Shown: positions 1 through 9,038 of the stretch, in pieces
How positions within the stretch are numbered: position 1 is the first letter of the stretch
Layout: each line of letters begins with the position of its first letter
Source: Citrobacter amalonaticus
GTDB taxonomy: Bacteria > Pseudomonadota > Gammaproteobacteria > Enterobacterales > Enterobacteriaceae
Length of the DNA stretch: 64,000 bases
Direction: 5' to 3'
NCBI RefSeq assembly: GCF_018252635.1
Contig: NZ_JAGTXM010000006.1
Location: 62,001 to 126,000, forward strand
The notes under the pieces: model-generated
Database searches by the model: none
The model's input: the letters and a program-made list of their open reading frames with translations, nothing else
Told to the model about the DNA's origin: nothing
Made by a program: the position numbers and the translations under genes

Positions 1-700
1 AACGTCACACACCGGCAATATGGGCTCTGTTGCCCGCGCCATGAAAACAATGGGCTTAACCAACCTGTGGCTGGTGAACCCGCTCGTAAAACCTGACTCC
101 CAGGCCATCGCCCTGGCGGCAGGGGCCAGCGATGTGATCGGCAACGCGCAGATTGTCGATACCCTCGATGAAGCGCTGGCCGGATGCAGTCTGGTGGTAG
201 GGACCAGCGCACGTTCGCGTACGCTACCGTGGCCAATGCTTGATCCGCGCGAATGTGGTCTGAAAAGCGTTGCGGAAGCAGCGAATACCCCTGTCGCGCT
301 GGTGTTTGGCCGTGAGCGTGTTGGGCTGACCAATGATGAGCTGCAAAAATGTCATTATCATGTCGCGATTGCGGCGAACCCGGAGTACAGCTCGCTGAAC
401 CTGGCGATGGCGGTACAGGTCATCGCTTATGAAGTGCGCATGGCCTGGCTGGCGACCCAGGAAAATCCTGACGCGGTGGTGCATGAAGAAGCGCCATACC
501 CGCTGGTGGACGATCTGGAGCGTTTTTACGGTCACCTTGAACAGACGTTACTGTCGACGGGCTTTATCCGAGAAAACCATCCGGGACAGGTGATGAACAA
601 ACTGCGTCGTCTGTTTACGCGCGCGCGTCCGGAGAGCCAGGAACTGAATATTCTGCGTGGGATGCTGGCATCTGTCGAACAGCAGAATAAAAGCAAGTAA
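1..700 (+). CDS. trmJ: tRNA (cytidine/uridine-2'-O-)-methyltransferase TrmJ, 5' truncated by window edge
   Basis: TrmJ methylates the ribose 2'-OH of nucleotide 32 in certain tRNAs, using S-adenosylmethionine. The reading frame is open from base 2, and the first residues ([14 protein letters not shown]) lie upstream of the first internal ATG at 20, so the true start lies outside the window; by comparison with the E. coli protein about 11 residues are missing. The SPOUT-family knot region is recognisable from the GRERVGLTN stretch and the [15 protein letters not shown] segment that forms the SAM-binding loop. The C-terminal extension (about the last 70 residues) is as in E. coli. The gene reads toward iscR on the same strand, separated from it by a BIME and the iscR promoter, as in E. 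coli. Recognised from memory of the E. coli protein; identity is very high. Confidence 0.95.
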   Translation, partial: TSHTGNMGSVARAMKTMGLTNLWLVNPLVKPDSQAIALAAGASDVIGNAQIVDTLDEALAGCSLVVGTSARSRTLPWPMLDPRECGLKSVAEAANTPVALVFGRERVGLTNDELQKCHYHVAIAANPEYSSLNLAMAVQVIAYEVRMAWLATQENPDAVVHEEAPYPLVDDLERFYGHLEQTLLSTGFIRENHPGQVMNKLRRLFTRARPESQELNILRGMLASVEQQNKSK

Positions 701-710
701 CTGTGCTAAT

Positions 711-784
711 GCCGGATGGCGCTTCGCTTATCCGGCCTGCGAATCGTGCGGCCTGTAGGCCGGATAAGCGAAGCGCCATCCGGC
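711..784. repeat. REP/BIME palindrome after trmJ
   Basis: Two REP units face each other. The 27 bases at 711-737 are the exact reverse complement of those at 758-784, with a 20-base centre. The motif GCCGGATGGCGCTTCGCTTA is a standard enterobacterial REP core. It lies 10 bp after the trmJ stop and upstream of the iscR operators, so the RNA hairpin could protect or end the trmJ transcript. Confidence 0.9.
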
Positions 785-809
785 AAACGAATACCGCACG
801 GAACGTCAA

Positions 810-859
810 ATACCTGACTAAATTAGTCAAGTAAATAGTTGACTGATTTAGTCGGGAAT
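810..859 (+). promoter_or_regulatory. Two tandem IscR type 1 binding sites in the iscR promoter
   Basis: Two directly adjacent 25-bp sites, 810-834 and 835-859, each match the IscR type 1 pattern with a central GACT-N6-AGTC palindrome (ATACCTGACTAAATTAGTCA and ATAGTTGACTGATTTAGTCG beginnings). [2Fe-2S]-IscR binds this class of site to repress the isc operon when Fe-S clusters are plentiful. The sites lie 83-132 bp before the iscR start codon, as in E. coli. Confidence 0.8.
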
Positions 860-873
860 GTCAGACTTGGCCC

Positions 874-882
874 TGCTATGCA
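874..882 (+). promoter_or_regulatory. Probable extended -10 element of the iscR promoter
   Basis: TGCTATGCA reads as an extended -10 (TG-N-TATGCA) 15 bp after the second IscR site. The placement lets bound IscR block RNA polymerase. No start site can be proven from sequence. Confidence 0.5.
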
Positions 883-941
883 ATACCCCCATTTTACAAT
901 AAAAAACCCCGGGCAGGGGCGAGTTTGAGGCTAAGTAAGAC

Positions 942-1433
942 ATGAGACTGACATCTAAAGGGCGTTATGCCGTGACCGCAATGTTGGACGTTGCGCTCAA
1001 CTCCGAAGCGGGCCCGGTACCGTTGGCTGATATTTCTGAACGTCAGGGAATTTCCCTTTCTTATCTGGAACAGCTGTTCTCCCGTTTGCGTAAAAATGGT
1101 CTGGTGTCCAGCGTACGTGGGCCAGGCGGTGGTTATCTGCTGGGCAAAGATGCCGGCAGTATTGCAGTTGGTGAAGTGATTAGCGCTGTTGACGAGTCGG
1201 TTGATGCGACCCGCTGTCAGGGCAAAGGCGGTTGTCAGGGCGGCGATAAATGCCTGACCCACGCGCTGTGGCGCGATCTGAGCGACCGTCTGACTGGTTT
1301 TCTCAACAACATTACGTTAGGCGAACTGGTGAATAATCAGGAAGTCCTGGATGTGTCTGGTCGCCAGCACAGCCACGACGCTCCACGCACAAATCGTGCA
1401 CAAGACGCGATTGACGTTAAGTTACGCGCTTAA
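942..1433 (+). CDS. iscR: Fe-S cluster-sensing transcriptional regulator IscR
   Basis: IscR is an Rrf2-family winged-helix regulator that represses its own operon when it carries a [2Fe-2S] cluster and controls other Fe-S genes in apo form. The 163-residue product (E. coli 162) has the N-terminal winged helix (residues ~1-75, with the recognition segment [18 protein letters not shown]) and the cluster ligands Cys92, Cys98, Cys104 and His107 in the segment [17 protein letters not shown]. The last ~20 residues are a variable tail. It is the first gene of iscRSUA-hscBA-fdx-iscX and sits behind two IscR sites. The 224-bp gap to iscS is longer than in E. coli because it contains an ERIC-type element. 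Identification is secure. Confidence 0.97.
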   Translation: MRLTSKGRYAVTAMLDVALNSEAGPVPLADISERQGISLSYLEQLFSRLRKNGLVSSVRGPGGGYLLGKDAGSIAVGEVISAVDESVDATRCQGKGGCQGGDKCLTHALWRDLSDRLTGFLNNITLGELVNNQEVLDVSGRQHSHDAPRTNRAQDAIDVKLRA

Positions 1434-1453
1434 ATAGAAAATTACGCAAATCA

Positions 1454-1537
1454 TTCTGGCTGCATTGAGGCGGCAACTGAATGAATCCTCAGGCGTTTAC
1501 ACCAGTAAGTGACTGAGGTGAGTGAAGGCAGCCAGAA
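1454..1537. repeat. ERIC-type palindromic repeat between iscR and iscS
   Basis: The ends TTCTGGCTGC (1454-1463) and GCAGCCAGAA (1528-1537) are exact inverted repeats. Bases 1503-1524 agree at 19 of 22 positions with the conserved ERIC core that standard ERIC-PCR primers target (ending in GTAAGTGACTGAGGTGAG here), and the other core half (GAATCCTCAGGCGTTTAC) is also recognisable. The full consensus is about 127 bp, so this is a short or partly decayed copy. As RNA it forms a long hairpin in the middle of the isc message. Confidence 0.8.
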
Positions 1538-1561
1538 GTATTAAGCGTAAAAGTATTCAGA

Positions 1562-1620
1562 GTCAGGCCGGAGCGCCTACGCTCCGTCAACACGGTCGTA
1601 CATCCAGCCGGTTGCCTGAC
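1562..1620 (+). promoter_or_regulatory. Structured leader upstream of iscS
   Basis: GTCAGGC (1562-1568) pairs with GCCTGAC (1614-1620). Inside, GGAGCG-CCTA-CGCTCC (1570-1585) is a perfect 6-bp stem with a four-base loop. In E. coli the iscR-iscS gap is structured, and after RyhB-triggered decay of iscSUA the iscR part survives. Whether this fold does the same is inference; the RyhB pairing site was not located. Confidence 0.5.
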
Positions 1621-1657
1621 TCCTTGCATTGAAGCGATGTACGGAGTTTATAGAGCA

Positions 1658-2872
1658 ATGAAATTACCGATTTATCTCGACTACTCCGCAACCACGCCGG
1701 TGGACCCGCGTGTTGCCGAGAAAATGATGCAGTTCCTGACGCTGGACGGGACCTTTGGTAACCCGGCCTCCCGTTCACACCGTTTCGGCTGGCAGGCTGA
1801 AGAGGCGGTAGATATCGCCCGTAATCAGATTGCCGATCTGGTGGGTGCCGATCCGCGCGAAATCGTCTTTACCTCCGGTGCGACTGAATCCGACAACCTG
1901 GCGATCAAAGGTGCAGCCAACTTTTATCAGAAAAAAGGCAAGCACATCATCACCAGCAAAACCGAACATAAAGCCGTGCTGGATACCTGTCGTCAACTGG
2001 AGCGCGAAGGCTTTGAAGTTACCTACCTGGCGCCGCAGAGTAACGGGATTATCGATCTCAAAGAGCTGGAAGCGGCGATGCGTGATGACACCATCCTGGT
2101 TTCCATCATGCACGTGAACAACGAAATCGGCGTGGTACAGGATATCGCGACTATCGGCGAAATGTGCCGTGCGCGCGGCATTATTTACCATGTTGACGCC
2201 ACTCAGAGCGTGGGCAAACTGCCTATCGATCTGAGCCAGTTGAAAGTTGACCTGATGTCCTTCTCCGGTCACAAAATTTATGGCCCGAAAGGGATCGGCG
2301 CGCTGTACGTTCGTCGTAAACCGCGTATTCGCATCGAAGCGCAGATGCATGGCGGTGGTCACGAGCGCGGCATGCGTTCTGGTACGCTGCCTGTCCACCA
2401 GATCGTCGGCATGGGCGAAGCCTATCGCATCGCGAAAGAAGAGATGGAAACCGAGATGGCGCGTCTGCGCGGTCTGCGTAACCGTCTGTGGAACGGCGTG
2501 AAAGATATGGAAGAAGTTTACCTGAATGGTGACCTTGAGCAGGGCGCGCCAAACATCCTCAACGTGAGCTTTAACTACGTTGAAGGCGAGTCGTTGATCA
2601 TGGCGCTGAAAGACCTTGCGGTCTCTTCCGGTTCAGCCTGTACCTCTGCGAGCCTCGAGCCTTCCTATGTGCTGCGCGCGCTGGGCATGACTGACGAGCT
2701 GGCACATAGCTCTATTCGTTTCTCTTTAGGTCGTTTTACTACCGAAGAAGAGATTGATTACACCATCGAACTGGTTCGTAAATCTATCGGCCGTCTGCGT
2801 GACCTTTCTCCGCTGTGGGAAATGCACAAGCAGGGCGTGGATCTGAACAGCATCGAATGGTCACATCATTAA
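1658..2872 (+). CDS. iscS: Cysteine desulfurase IscS
   Basis: IscS is a PLP enzyme that takes sulfur from L-cysteine as a persulfide and passes it to IscU, TusA, ThiI and others for Fe-S clusters and tRNA thiolation. The 404 residues equal the E. coli length. His104 (TEHK), the PLP lysine Lys206 ([10 protein letters not shown]) and the catalytic loop cysteine Cys328 ([10 protein letters not shown]) are all present. An in-frame ATG at 1637 would add seven residues (MYGVYRA); the start at 1658 is preferred because it gives the family N-terminus [13 protein letters not shown] and has GGAG/TAGAG upstream. It is followed 25 bp later by iscU. Confidence 0.97.
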   Translation: MKLPIYLDYSATTPVDPRVAEKMMQFLTLDGTFGNPASRSHRFGWQAEEAVDIARNQIADLVGADPREIVFTSGATESDNLAIKGAANFYQKKGKHIITSKTEHKAVLDTCRQLEREGFEVTYLAPQSNGIIDLKELEAAMRDDTILVSIMHVNNEIGVVQDIATIGEMCRARGIIYHVDATQSVGKLPIDLSQLKVDLMSFSGHKIYGPKGIGALYVRRKPRIRIEAQMHGGGHERGMRSGTLPVHQIVGMGEAYRIAKEEMETEMARLRGLRNRLWNGVKDMEEVYLNGDLEQGAPNILNVSFNYVEGESLIMALKDLAVSSGSACTSASLEPSYVLRALGMTDELAHSSIRFSLGRFTTEEEIDYTIELVRKSIGRLRDLSPLWEMHKQGVDLNSIEWSHH

Positions 2873-2897
2873 TCGGTACCGATAAGGAGAATTCATC

Positions 2898-3284
2898 ATG
2901 GCTTACAGCGAAAAAGTAATCGATCATTACGAGAATCCACGTAACGTGGGCTCTTTTGACAACAGCGACGAGAACGTGGGCAGCGGCATGGTGGGGGCAC
3001 CAGCCTGTGGCGACGTGATGAAGTTGCAGATCAAAGTTAACAATGAAGGTATCATTGAAGACGCGCGTTTCAAGACTTACGGCTGCGGTTCTGCTATCGC
3101 TTCCAGCTCCCTGGTCACCGAATGGGTGAAAGGGAAATCACTGGACGAAGCGCAGGCGATTAAAAACACTGACATCGCCGATGAGCTTGAACTGCCGCCT
3201 GTGAAGATTCACTGCTCGATACTGGCAGAAGACGCGATCAAAGCCGCCATTGCGGACTACAAAAGCAAACGTGAAGCAAAATAA
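2898..3284 (+). CDS. iscU: Fe-S cluster assembly scaffold IscU
   Basis: IscU is the scaffold on which IscS-derived sulfur and iron form a [2Fe-2S] cluster, which HscA/HscB then release to acceptors. The 128 residues match E. coli in length. Cluster ligands Cys37, Cys63 and Cys106, the neighbouring Asp39 and His105, and the HscA-binding LPPVK motif near residues 99-103 are present. A strong AAGGAG site lies 8-9 bases before the ATG. It sits between iscS and iscA with short gaps, consistent with one transcript. Confidence 0.97.
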   Translation: MAYSEKVIDHYENPRNVGSFDNSDENVGSGMVGAPACGDVMKLQIKVNNEGIIEDARFKTYGCGSAIASSSLVTEWVKGKSLDEAQAIKNTDIADELELPPVKIHCSILAEDAIKAAIADYKSKREAK

Positions 3285-3303
3285 GAAGAGTTGAGGTTTT
3301 ATT

Positions 3304-3627
3304 ATGTCGATTACACTTAGCGACAGTGCAGCAGCGCGAGTAAATACCTTCCTGGCGAACCGTGGTAAAGGGTTTGGCCTGCGTCTGGGCGTGAGAACCT
3401 CCGGATGCTCAGGTATGGCGTATGTACTGGAATTTGTTGATGAACCGGCGGCAGAAGACACCGTGTTTGAAGACAAAGGCGTTAAGGTCGTGGTTGACGG
3501 AAAAAGCCTGCAATTTCTCGACGGTACGCAGTTAGACTTTGTGAAAGAAGGTCTGAACGAAGGGTTTAAATTCACTAACCCGAACGTGAAAGACGAGTGT
3601 GGTTGCGGCGAAAGCTTCCACGTGTAA
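3304..3627 (+). CDS. iscA: A-type Fe-S carrier IscA
   Basis: IscA carries Fe-S clusters or iron from the scaffold to target proteins, with a role in [4Fe-4S] maturation under oxic conditions. The 107-residue product has the three conserved cysteines Cys35 (TSGCSG), Cys99 and Cys101 (CGCGESFHV at the C-terminus). It starts 20 bp after iscU with a GAGG-type site. A short hairpin follows before hscB. Confidence 0.96.
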   Translation: MSITLSDSAAARVNTFLANRGKGFGLRLGVRTSGCSGMAYVLEFVDEPAAEDTVFEDKGVKVVVDGKSLQFLDGTQLDFVKEGLNEGFKFTNPNVKDECGCGESFHV

Positions 3628-3640
3628 CTTGCGTCATCCG

Positions 3641-3674
3641 AAACCCCGCCGTAGCCCTGCTGCGTGTGGGGTTT
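3641..3674 (+). other. Short hairpin between iscA and hscB
   Basis: AAACCCC (3641-3647) and GGGGTTT (3668-3674) are exact inverted repeats around a 20-base loop, just after the iscA stop. There is no long T-run, so it is more likely an RNA stability or partial attenuation element than a full terminator. The operon continues into hscB 28 bp later. Confidence 0.4.
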
Positions 3675-3702
3675 GTTCTAACAGGCTACCCCTGAGAATG
3701 TT

Positions 3703-4218
3703 ATGGACTACTTCACCCTCTTTGGCTTACCGGCCCGTTATCCGCTCGATATTCAGGCGCTGAGCCTTCGTTTTCAGGATCTGCAACGCCAGTATCACCC
3801 TGATAAATTTGCCAGCGGTACCCAGGCGGAACAGCTTGCTGCCGTCCAGCAATCCGCCACCATCAACCAGGCCTGGCAAACGCTGCGCCATCCTCTGATG
3901 CGCGCAGAATATCTGCTTTCGCTACACGGTTTTGACCTCAACAATGAGCAGCACACGGTGCGCGATACCGCATTCCTGATGGAACAACTGGAACTGCGTG
4001 AAGAGCTCGATGAAATCGAACAGGCGAAAGACGAAGCGCGGCTGGAACCGTTTATCCAGCGCGTGAAAAAGATGTTTGATGACCGCCATCAGCGGATGGT
4101 GGAACAACTGGATAGCGAGACGTGGGACGCTGCGGCCGATACCGTGCGTAAACTGCGTTTTCTCGATAAACTGCGAAGCAGTGCAGAACAACTCGAAGAA
4201 AAACTGCTCGATTTTTAA
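3703..4218 (+). CDS. hscB: Fe-S assembly co-chaperone HscB (Hsc20)
   Basis: HscB is the J-protein that delivers IscU to HscA and stimulates its ATPase. The 171 residues equal the E. coli length. The N-terminal J domain carries the HPD motif at residues 32-34 (YHPDKF); the C-terminal half is the helical IscU-binding domain rich in Glu and Leu. It is followed after 15 bp by hscA. Confidence 0.96.
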   Translation: MDYFTLFGLPARYPLDIQALSLRFQDLQRQYHPDKFASGTQAEQLAAVQQSATINQAWQTLRHPLMRAEYLLSLHGFDLNNEQHTVRDTAFLMEQLELREELDEIEQAKDEARLEPFIQRVKKMFDDRHQRMVEQLDSETWDAAADTVRKLRFLDKLRSSAEQLEEKLLDF

Positions 4219-4233
4219 TATTCGGAAGCAATT

Positions 4234-6084
4234 ATGGCCTTATTACAAATTAGTGAGCCTGGTCTGAGCGCAGCGCCACACCAGCGTCGTCTGGCTGTGG
4301 GCATCGATCTCGGAACCACTAACTCTCTGGTCGCCACCGTGCGTAGCGGTCAGGCGGAAACGCTGGCCGATCACGATGGTCGTCATCTGCTGCCGTCCGT
4401 CGTTCACTATCAGCAGCAGGGCCACACGGTCGGCTATGATGCGCGCGCTAATGCCGCGCTGGATACCGCCAATACCATCAGTTCGGTGAAACGCATGATG
4501 GGGCGTTCTCTGGCGGATATTCAGGCGCGTTACCCGCATCTGCCGTACCATTTTCAGGCAAGTGAAAATGGCTTGCCGATGATTGAAACGGCGGCGGGGT
4601 TGCTGAATCCGGTCCGTGTTTCAGCCGATATCCTGAAGGCGCTGGCGGCGCGAGCAACAGAATCGCTGTCTGGTGAACTCGACGGCGTGGTGATTACCGT
4701 ACCGGCGTATTTTGACGATGCCCAGCGTCAGGGAACCAAAGATGCCGCACGCCTGGCGGGCCTTCATGTGCTGCGCCTGCTCAATGAACCGACCGCTGCG
4801 GCGATTGCCTACGGTCTGGATTCCGGCAAAGAGGGCGTTATCGCGGTGTATGACCTTGGCGGCGGAACCTTTGATATTTCTATTCTGCGCCTCAGCCGTG
4901 GGGTATTCGAAGTGCTGGCGACGGGCGGGGACTCCGCGCTGGGCGGCGATGACTTCGACCATCTGCTGGCGGACTACATCCGTGAACAGGCGGGAATTAC
5001 CGATCGCAGCGATAATCGCGTGCAGCGCGAACTGCTGGATGCCGCCATCGCGGCGAAAATCGCGCTTAGCGATGCCGAATCCGTGACGGTTAACGTGGCG
5101 GGCTGGCAGGGTGAGATTACCCGCGAACAGTTTAATGAACTTATTTCCGCGCTGGTTAAGCGTACGCTGCTGGCCTGTCGTCGCGCGCTGAAAGATGCCG
5201 GCGTTGAGGCACAGGAGGTACTGGAAGTGGTGATGGTCGGCGGCTCCACGCGCGTACCGCTGGTGCGTGAACGCGTGGGCGAATTCTTCGGTCGCCCGCC
5301 GCTGACCGCAATCGACCCGGACAAAGTGGTGGCGATTGGCGCGGCAATCCAGGCCGATATCCTGGTCGGCAACAAGCCGGACAGTGAAATGCTGCTACTC
5401 GACGTGATCCCGCTGTCGCTGGGACTGGAAACGATGGGCGGCCTGGTGGAGAAAGTGATCCCGCGTAACACCACGATCCCGGTGGCGCGTGCGCAGGACT
5501 TTACCACCTTCAAAGACGGTCAGACCGCGATGTCTATCCACGTGATGCAGGGCGAACGTGAACTGGTGCAGGACTGCCGTTCGCTGGCGCGCTTCGCGCT
5601 GCGCGGTATTCCGGCGCTTCCGGCAGGCGGCGCGCATATTCGCGTCACCTTCCAGGTGGATGCAGACGGTCTGTTAAGCGTCACTGCGATGGAGAAATCC
5701 ACCGGCGTTGAGGCTTCTATTCAGGTGAAACCGTCCTACGGTCTGACCGACAGCGAAATTGCCTCAATGATTCAGGATTCGATGAGCTTTGCCGAGCAGG
5801 ACGTAAAAGCCCGTATGCTGGCAGAGCAGAAAGTCGAAGCGGCGCGGGTGCTGGAGAGTTTAACCGGCGCGCTGACCGCTGATGCCGCGCTGCTCAGCGC
5901 CGCAGAACGTCAATTGATCGACGATGCGGCCGCGCACCTGAGCGAGGTGGCACAGGGCGATGATGCTGACGCTATCGAACAAGCCATTAAAAACGTAGAC
6001 AAACAAACCCAGGAATTCGCCGCTCGCCGCATGGACCAGTCGGTTCGCAGCGCGCTGAAAGGCCATTCCGTGGACGAGGTTTAA
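4234..6084 (+). CDS. hscA: Fe-S assembly Hsp70 chaperone HscA (Hsc66)
   Basis: HscA is a specialised Hsp70 that binds the LPPVK loop of IscU and uses ATP to promote cluster transfer. The 616 residues match the family. The N-terminal actin-fold ATPase includes [12 protein letters not shown] near residue 25, the [11 protein letters not shown] phosphate loop near residue 207 and [10 protein letters not shown] near residue 333. The beta-sandwich substrate domain begins around [17 protein letters not shown] and the helical lid fills the last ~110 residues. It overlaps nothing, and fdx begins after one base, so translation is probably coupled. Confidence 0.97.
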   Translation: MALLQISEPGLSAAPHQRRLAVGIDLGTTNSLVATVRSGQAETLADHDGRHLLPSVVHYQQQGHTVGYDARANAALDTANTISSVKRMMGRSLADIQARYPHLPYHFQASENGLPMIETAAGLLNPVRVSADILKALAARATESLSGELDGVVITVPAYFDDAQRQGTKDAARLAGLHVLRLLNEPTAAAIAYGLDSGKEGVIAVYDLGGGTFDISILRLSRGVFEVLATGGDSALGGDDFDHLLADYIREQAGITDRSDNRVQRELLDAAIAAKIALSDAESVTVNVAGWQGEITREQFNELISALVKRTLLACRRALKDAGVEAQEVLEVVMVGGSTRVPLVRERVGEFFGRPPLTAIDPDKVVAIGAAIQADILVGNKPDSEMLLLDVIPLSLGLETMGGLVEKVIPRNTTIPVARAQDFTTFKDGQTAMSIHVMQGERELVQDCRSLARFALRGIPALPAGGAHIRVTFQVDADGLLSVTAMEKSTGVEASIQVKPSYGLTDSEIASMIQDSMSFAEQDVKARMLAEQKVEAARVLESLTGALTADAALLSAAERQLIDDAAAHLSEVAQGDDADAIEQAIKNVDKQTQEFAARRMDQSVRSALKGHSVDEV

Positions 6085-6085
6085 T

Positions 6086-6421
6086 ATGCCAAAGATTGTT
6101 ATTCTGCCTCATCAGGATCTCTGTCCGGATGGCGCAGTTCTGGAAGCCGAGACCGGTGAAACCATTCTTGACGTTGCCCTGCGCAACGGTATCGAGATTG
6201 AACACGCCTGCGAAAAATCCTGCGCCTGTACGACTTGCCACTGCATCGTGCGTGAAGGCTTTGACTCCCTGCCGGAAAGTACGGAAGAAGAAGACGACAT
6301 GCTGGATAAAGCCTGGGGACTGGAGCCGGAGAGCCGTTTAAGCTGTCAGGCTCGCGTAACCGGGGATGATTTAGTGGTCGAAATCCCACGTTACACAATC
6401 AATCATGCTCGTGAGCATTAA
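6086..6421 (+). CDS. fdx: [2Fe-2S] ferredoxin of the ISC system
   Basis: This adrenodoxin-type ferredoxin supplies electrons during Fe-S cluster assembly. The 111-residue protein has the cluster ligands Cys42, Cys48, Cys51 (in [13 protein letters not shown]) and a fourth cysteine near residue 87 (RLSCQAR). It begins one base after the hscA stop. Confidence 0.96.
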   Translation: MPKIVILPHQDLCPDGAVLEAETGETILDVALRNGIEIEHACEKSCACTTCHCIVREGFDSLPESTEEEDDMLDKAWGLEPESRLSCQARVTGDDLVVEIPRYTINHAREH

Positions 6422-6432
6422 CAGAGGGTAGT

Positions 6433-6633
6433 ATGGGACTGAAGTGGACCGATAGCCGCGAAATTGGCGAAGCGCTGTACGACGCGTTCCCCGATCTCGA
6501 TCCTAAGACCGTTCGTTTCACCGATCTTCATCAGTGGATCTGCGATCTTGAGGAATTTGATGACGACCCCGGCGCATCCAATGAAAAAATTCTGGAGGCG
6601 ATTCTGTTAGTCTGGTTAGATGAAGCAGAATAA
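6433..6633 (+). CDS. iscX: Fe-S assembly accessory protein IscX
   Basis: IscX is a small acidic protein (66 residues) that binds IscS and iron and tunes the speed of cluster assembly. The sequence is rich in Asp and Glu (for example [10 protein letters not shown]) and starts [17 protein letters not shown] as in E. coli. It is the last gene of the isc operon and is followed by an ERIC-type repeat. Confidence 0.95.
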   Translation: MGLKWTDSREIGEALYDAFPDLDPKTVRFTDLHQWICDLEEFDDDPGASNEKILEAILLVWLDEAE

Positions 6634-6636
6634 TTT

Positions 6637-6757
6637 CCCCGTCATGCTTCACGCTGCAGATGCGTTAGCCGCGCTCGCTTACCCCAGTCACAGAGTTATC
6701 TCTGCTCCCGGGGATTCGCTCGCTTGCCGCCTTCCTGCTGCGCGAATCATTTAGTGG
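6637..6757. repeat. ERIC-type repeat between iscX and pepB
   Basis: This segment of about 120 bp is close to full ERIC length. The core at 6698-6719 (ending CCCGGGGATTCGC) matches 17 of 22 conserved positions of the ERIC consensus, in the opposite orientation to the copy at 1454. The flanking TTGCCGCCTTCCTGC stretch, which recurs around enterobacterial genes, is present at 6724-6738. Confidence 0.75.
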
Positions 6758-6768
6758 AAATGAACATA

Positions 6769-6789
6769 CGGGCTGCCTCTGGCGGCCCG
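6769..6789 (+). other. GC-rich hairpin before pepB
   Basis: CGGGCTGCC and GGCGGCCCG pair around TCT with one internal mismatch, followed only by GTTTG. It could be a weak terminator or stabiliser for the isc message; pepB starts 22 bp later. Confidence 0.4.
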
Positions 6790-6811
6790 TTTGCTAATAA
6801 GGATAAATAAC

Positions 6812-8095
6812 ATGACAGAAGCCATGAAAATTACGCTTTCCACACAACCCGCGGACGCACGCTGGGGTGAAAAAGCGACATACAGTATCAATAACGAGGG
6901 TATTACCCTGCACCTCAATGGAAAGGATGATCTGGGCCTTATTCAGCGCGCCGCACGTAAAATTGACGGCCTTGGCATCAAGCATGTTCAACTGGCAGGC
7001 GAGGGCTGGAATGCAGACCGCTGCTGGTCATTCTGGCAGGGCTACAAAGGGCCAAAAGGCAGCCGTAAAGTGGAATGGCCTGAGCTGGACGACGTACAGC
7101 GCCAGGAGCTGGATAACCGTCTGACCATCATTGACTGGGTGCGTGACACTATTAACGCGCCGGCGGAAGAGCTGGGTCCAGAGCAACTGGCGCAGCGCGC
7201 CGTTGACCTGCTGTGCAGCGTAGCGTGCGATCACGTCTCTTACCGCATTACCAAAGGTGAAGATCTGCGCGAGCAGAACTACATGGGGCTGTATACCGTG
7301 GGTCGCGGTTCAGAACGTCCGCCAGTCCTGCTGGCGCTCGACTACAACCCGACAGGGGATAAAGAAGCCCCGGTTTACGCTTGCCTGGTTGGTAAAGGGA
7401 TCACCTTTGATTCCGGCGGCTACAGCATCAAGCAGAGCGCCTTTATGGACTCCATGAAATCCGACATGGGCGGTGCCGCAACGGTAACCGGCGCGCTGGC
7501 GTTTGCGATCACGCGCGGTCTGAACAAACGCGTGAAGCTGTATCTGTGCTGTGCGGATAACCTGATCAGCGGTAACGCCTTCAAGCTGGGCGATATCATC
7601 CACTATCGCAACGGTAAAAACGTCGAAGTGATGAATACCGATGCTGAAGGACGTCTGGTACTGGCAGACGGTCTGATCGATGCCAGCGCGCAGAAACCGG
7701 AACTGATTATTGATGCCGCAACGCTGACTGGTGCCGCGAAAACCGCGCTGGGTAACGACTACCATGCGCTGTTCAGCTTTGATGACCAACTGGCGAACCG
7801 TCTGCTGACGAGCGCAGCCGAAGAGAACGAGGCGTTCTGGCGTCTGCCGCTGGCAGAATTTCACCGCAACCAGTTGCCGTCTAATTTTGCTGAGTTGAAC
7901 AATACCGGCAGCGCGGCGTATCCGGCTGGGGCGAGTACAGCTGCAGGATTCCTGTCGCACTTTGTGGAAAACTACCAGCAGGGCTGGCTGCATATTGACT
8001 GCTCAGCAACCTATCGCAAAGCGCCGGTTGAGCAGTGGTCTGCCGGGGCGACCGGTCTGGGCGTACGTACAATCGCCAATTTGTTGACGGCCTGA
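6812..8095 (+). CDS. pepB: Peptidase B (M17 aminopeptidase)
   Basis: PepB is a cytosolic manganese-dependent aminopeptidase that prefers N-terminal acidic residues. The 427-residue protein equals the E. coli length. Metal ligands Lys195 and Asp200 ([11 protein letters not shown]), Asp218, and Asp277/Glu279 within NTDAEGRL (275-282) are present. A TTG at 6791 would add seven residues; the ATG at 6812 is chosen because TAAGGA lies 8 bases upstream and the family N-terminus [10 protein letters not shown] begins there. It follows iscX on the same strand. Confidence 0.96.
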   Translation: MTEAMKITLSTQPADARWGEKATYSINNEGITLHLNGKDDLGLIQRAARKIDGLGIKHVQLAGEGWNADRCWSFWQGYKGPKGSRKVEWPELDDVQRQELDNRLTIIDWVRDTINAPAEELGPEQLAQRAVDLLCSVACDHVSYRITKGEDLREQNYMGLYTVGRGSERPPVLLALDYNPTGDKEAPVYACLVGKGITFDSGGYSIKQSAFMDSMKSDMGGAATVTGALAFAITRGLNKRVKLYLCCADNLISGNAFKLGDIIHYRNGKNVEVMNTDAEGRLVLADGLIDASAQKPELIIDAATLTGAAKTALGNDYHALFSFDDQLANRLLTSAAEENEAFWRLPLAEFHRNQLPSNFAELNNTGSAAYPAGASTAAGFLSHFVENYQQGWLHIDCSATYRKAPVEQWSAGATGLGVRTIANLLTA

Positions 8096-8105
8096 AAGGT
8101 GTTTT

Positions 8106-8178
8106 TGTAGGTCGGGTAAGCGAAGCGCCACCCGGCATTTTGCCTGATGGCGACGCAGTGCGTCTTATCAGGCCTACA
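8106..8178. repeat. BIME (two different REP units) between pepB and sseB
   Basis: TGTAGG (8106) and CCTACA (8178) bound a pair of REP units: GGTCGGGTAAGCGAAGCGCC and, inverted, CGACGCAGTGCGTCTTATCA. The two units are different types, typical of a mosaic BIME. Confidence 0.85.
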
Positions 8179-8202
8179 ATCCATATATAAGTTGTGATCT
8201 CT

Positions 8203-8979
8203 ATGTCCGAAACAAAAAACGAATTAGAAACCTTACTGGAACAAGCCGCGACGGAACCCGCGCACCGTCCGGCATTTTTCCGCACCTTGCTGGAATCCAC
8301 CGTCTGGGTGCCGGGCACTGCGGCAGAAGGCGAAGCGATTGTCGAAGACAGCGCGCTCGATCTTCAGCACTGGGAAAAAGAAGATGGCACTACCGTCATC
8401 CCCTTTTTTACCTCTCTGGAAGCGTTGCAGCAGGCAGTCGAAGATGAGCAGGCGTTTGTGGTGATGCCGGTACGTACGCTGTTTGAAATGACGCTCGGCG
8501 AAACGCTGTTCCTCAACGCCAAATTGCCGACCGGTAAAGAGTTCATGCCGCGTGAAATCAGCCTGCTGATGGGTGACGAAGGCAATCCGTTGAGCACGCA
8601 GGAAGTGCTGGAAGGTGGGGAATCCCTGATTCTTTCCGAAGTGACCGAGCCGCCTGTGCAGATGATTGACTCGCTCACTACGCTGTTTAAGACCCTCAAG
8701 CCGGTGAAGCGTGCGTTTCTCTGTTCGATTAGAGAGCGTACGGATGCTGACGCCAATCTGCTGATCGGTATTGAGGCCGATGGGGATATTGAGGAGATTA
8801 TTCATGCAGCAGGTAGCGTGGCAACAGATACGCTACCGGGCGATGAACCGATTGATATCTGCCAGGTGAAAAAAGGTGAGAAAGGGATCAGCCACTTTAT
8901 CACCGAACACATCGCGCCGTTCTATGAACGCCGCTGGGGCGGGTTCCTGCGCGATTTCAAACAGAATCGGATTATTTAA
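8203..8979 (+). CDS. sseB: SseB family protein (serine sensitivity enhancement)
   Basis: SseB was named for a gene that raises serine sensitivity when overexpressed; its biochemical role is unknown. It is not the Salmonella SPI-2 translocon protein of the same name. The 258-residue protein has an N-terminal SseB domain (~1-120) and a conserved C-terminal domain ending FLRDFKQNRII. The ATG at 8203 gives the E. coli N-terminus MSETKNELE; an in-frame ATG at 8194 would add three residues. It is convergent with sseA. Confidence 0.93.
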   Translation: MSETKNELETLLEQAATEPAHRPAFFRTLLESTVWVPGTAAEGEAIVEDSALDLQHWEKEDGTTVIPFFTSLEALQQAVEDEQAFVVMPVRTLFEMTLGETLFLNAKLPTGKEFMPREISLLMGDEGNPLSTQEVLEGGESLILSEVTEPPVQMIDSLTTLFKTLKPVKRAFLCSIRERTDADANLLIGIEADGDIEEIIHAAGSVATDTLPGDEPIDICQVKKGEKGISHFITEHIAPFYERRWGGFLRDFKQNRII

Positions 8980-9003
8980 AAGCACGGTTTAGTTTGGTTT
9001 CCA

Positions 9004-9032
9004 GGCCGGGTAAGCGCAAGCGCCACCCGGCA
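9004..9032. repeat. Single REP unit between sseB and sseA
   Basis: GCCGGGTAAGCGCAAGCGCC followed by ACCCGGC forms a REP hairpin in the 59-bp gap between convergent genes and may end both transcripts. In E. coli I recall the small RNA gene ryfA near here; there is no room for it in this gap. Confidence 0.75.
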
Positions 9033-9038
9033 TCGTGT

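Noticed and set aside
8203-8979. SseB as a type III secretion translocon protein
   Set aside because: The Salmonella SPI-2 protein shares the name only; this sequence is the E. coli-type serine sensitivity protein, and no secretion genes are nearby.
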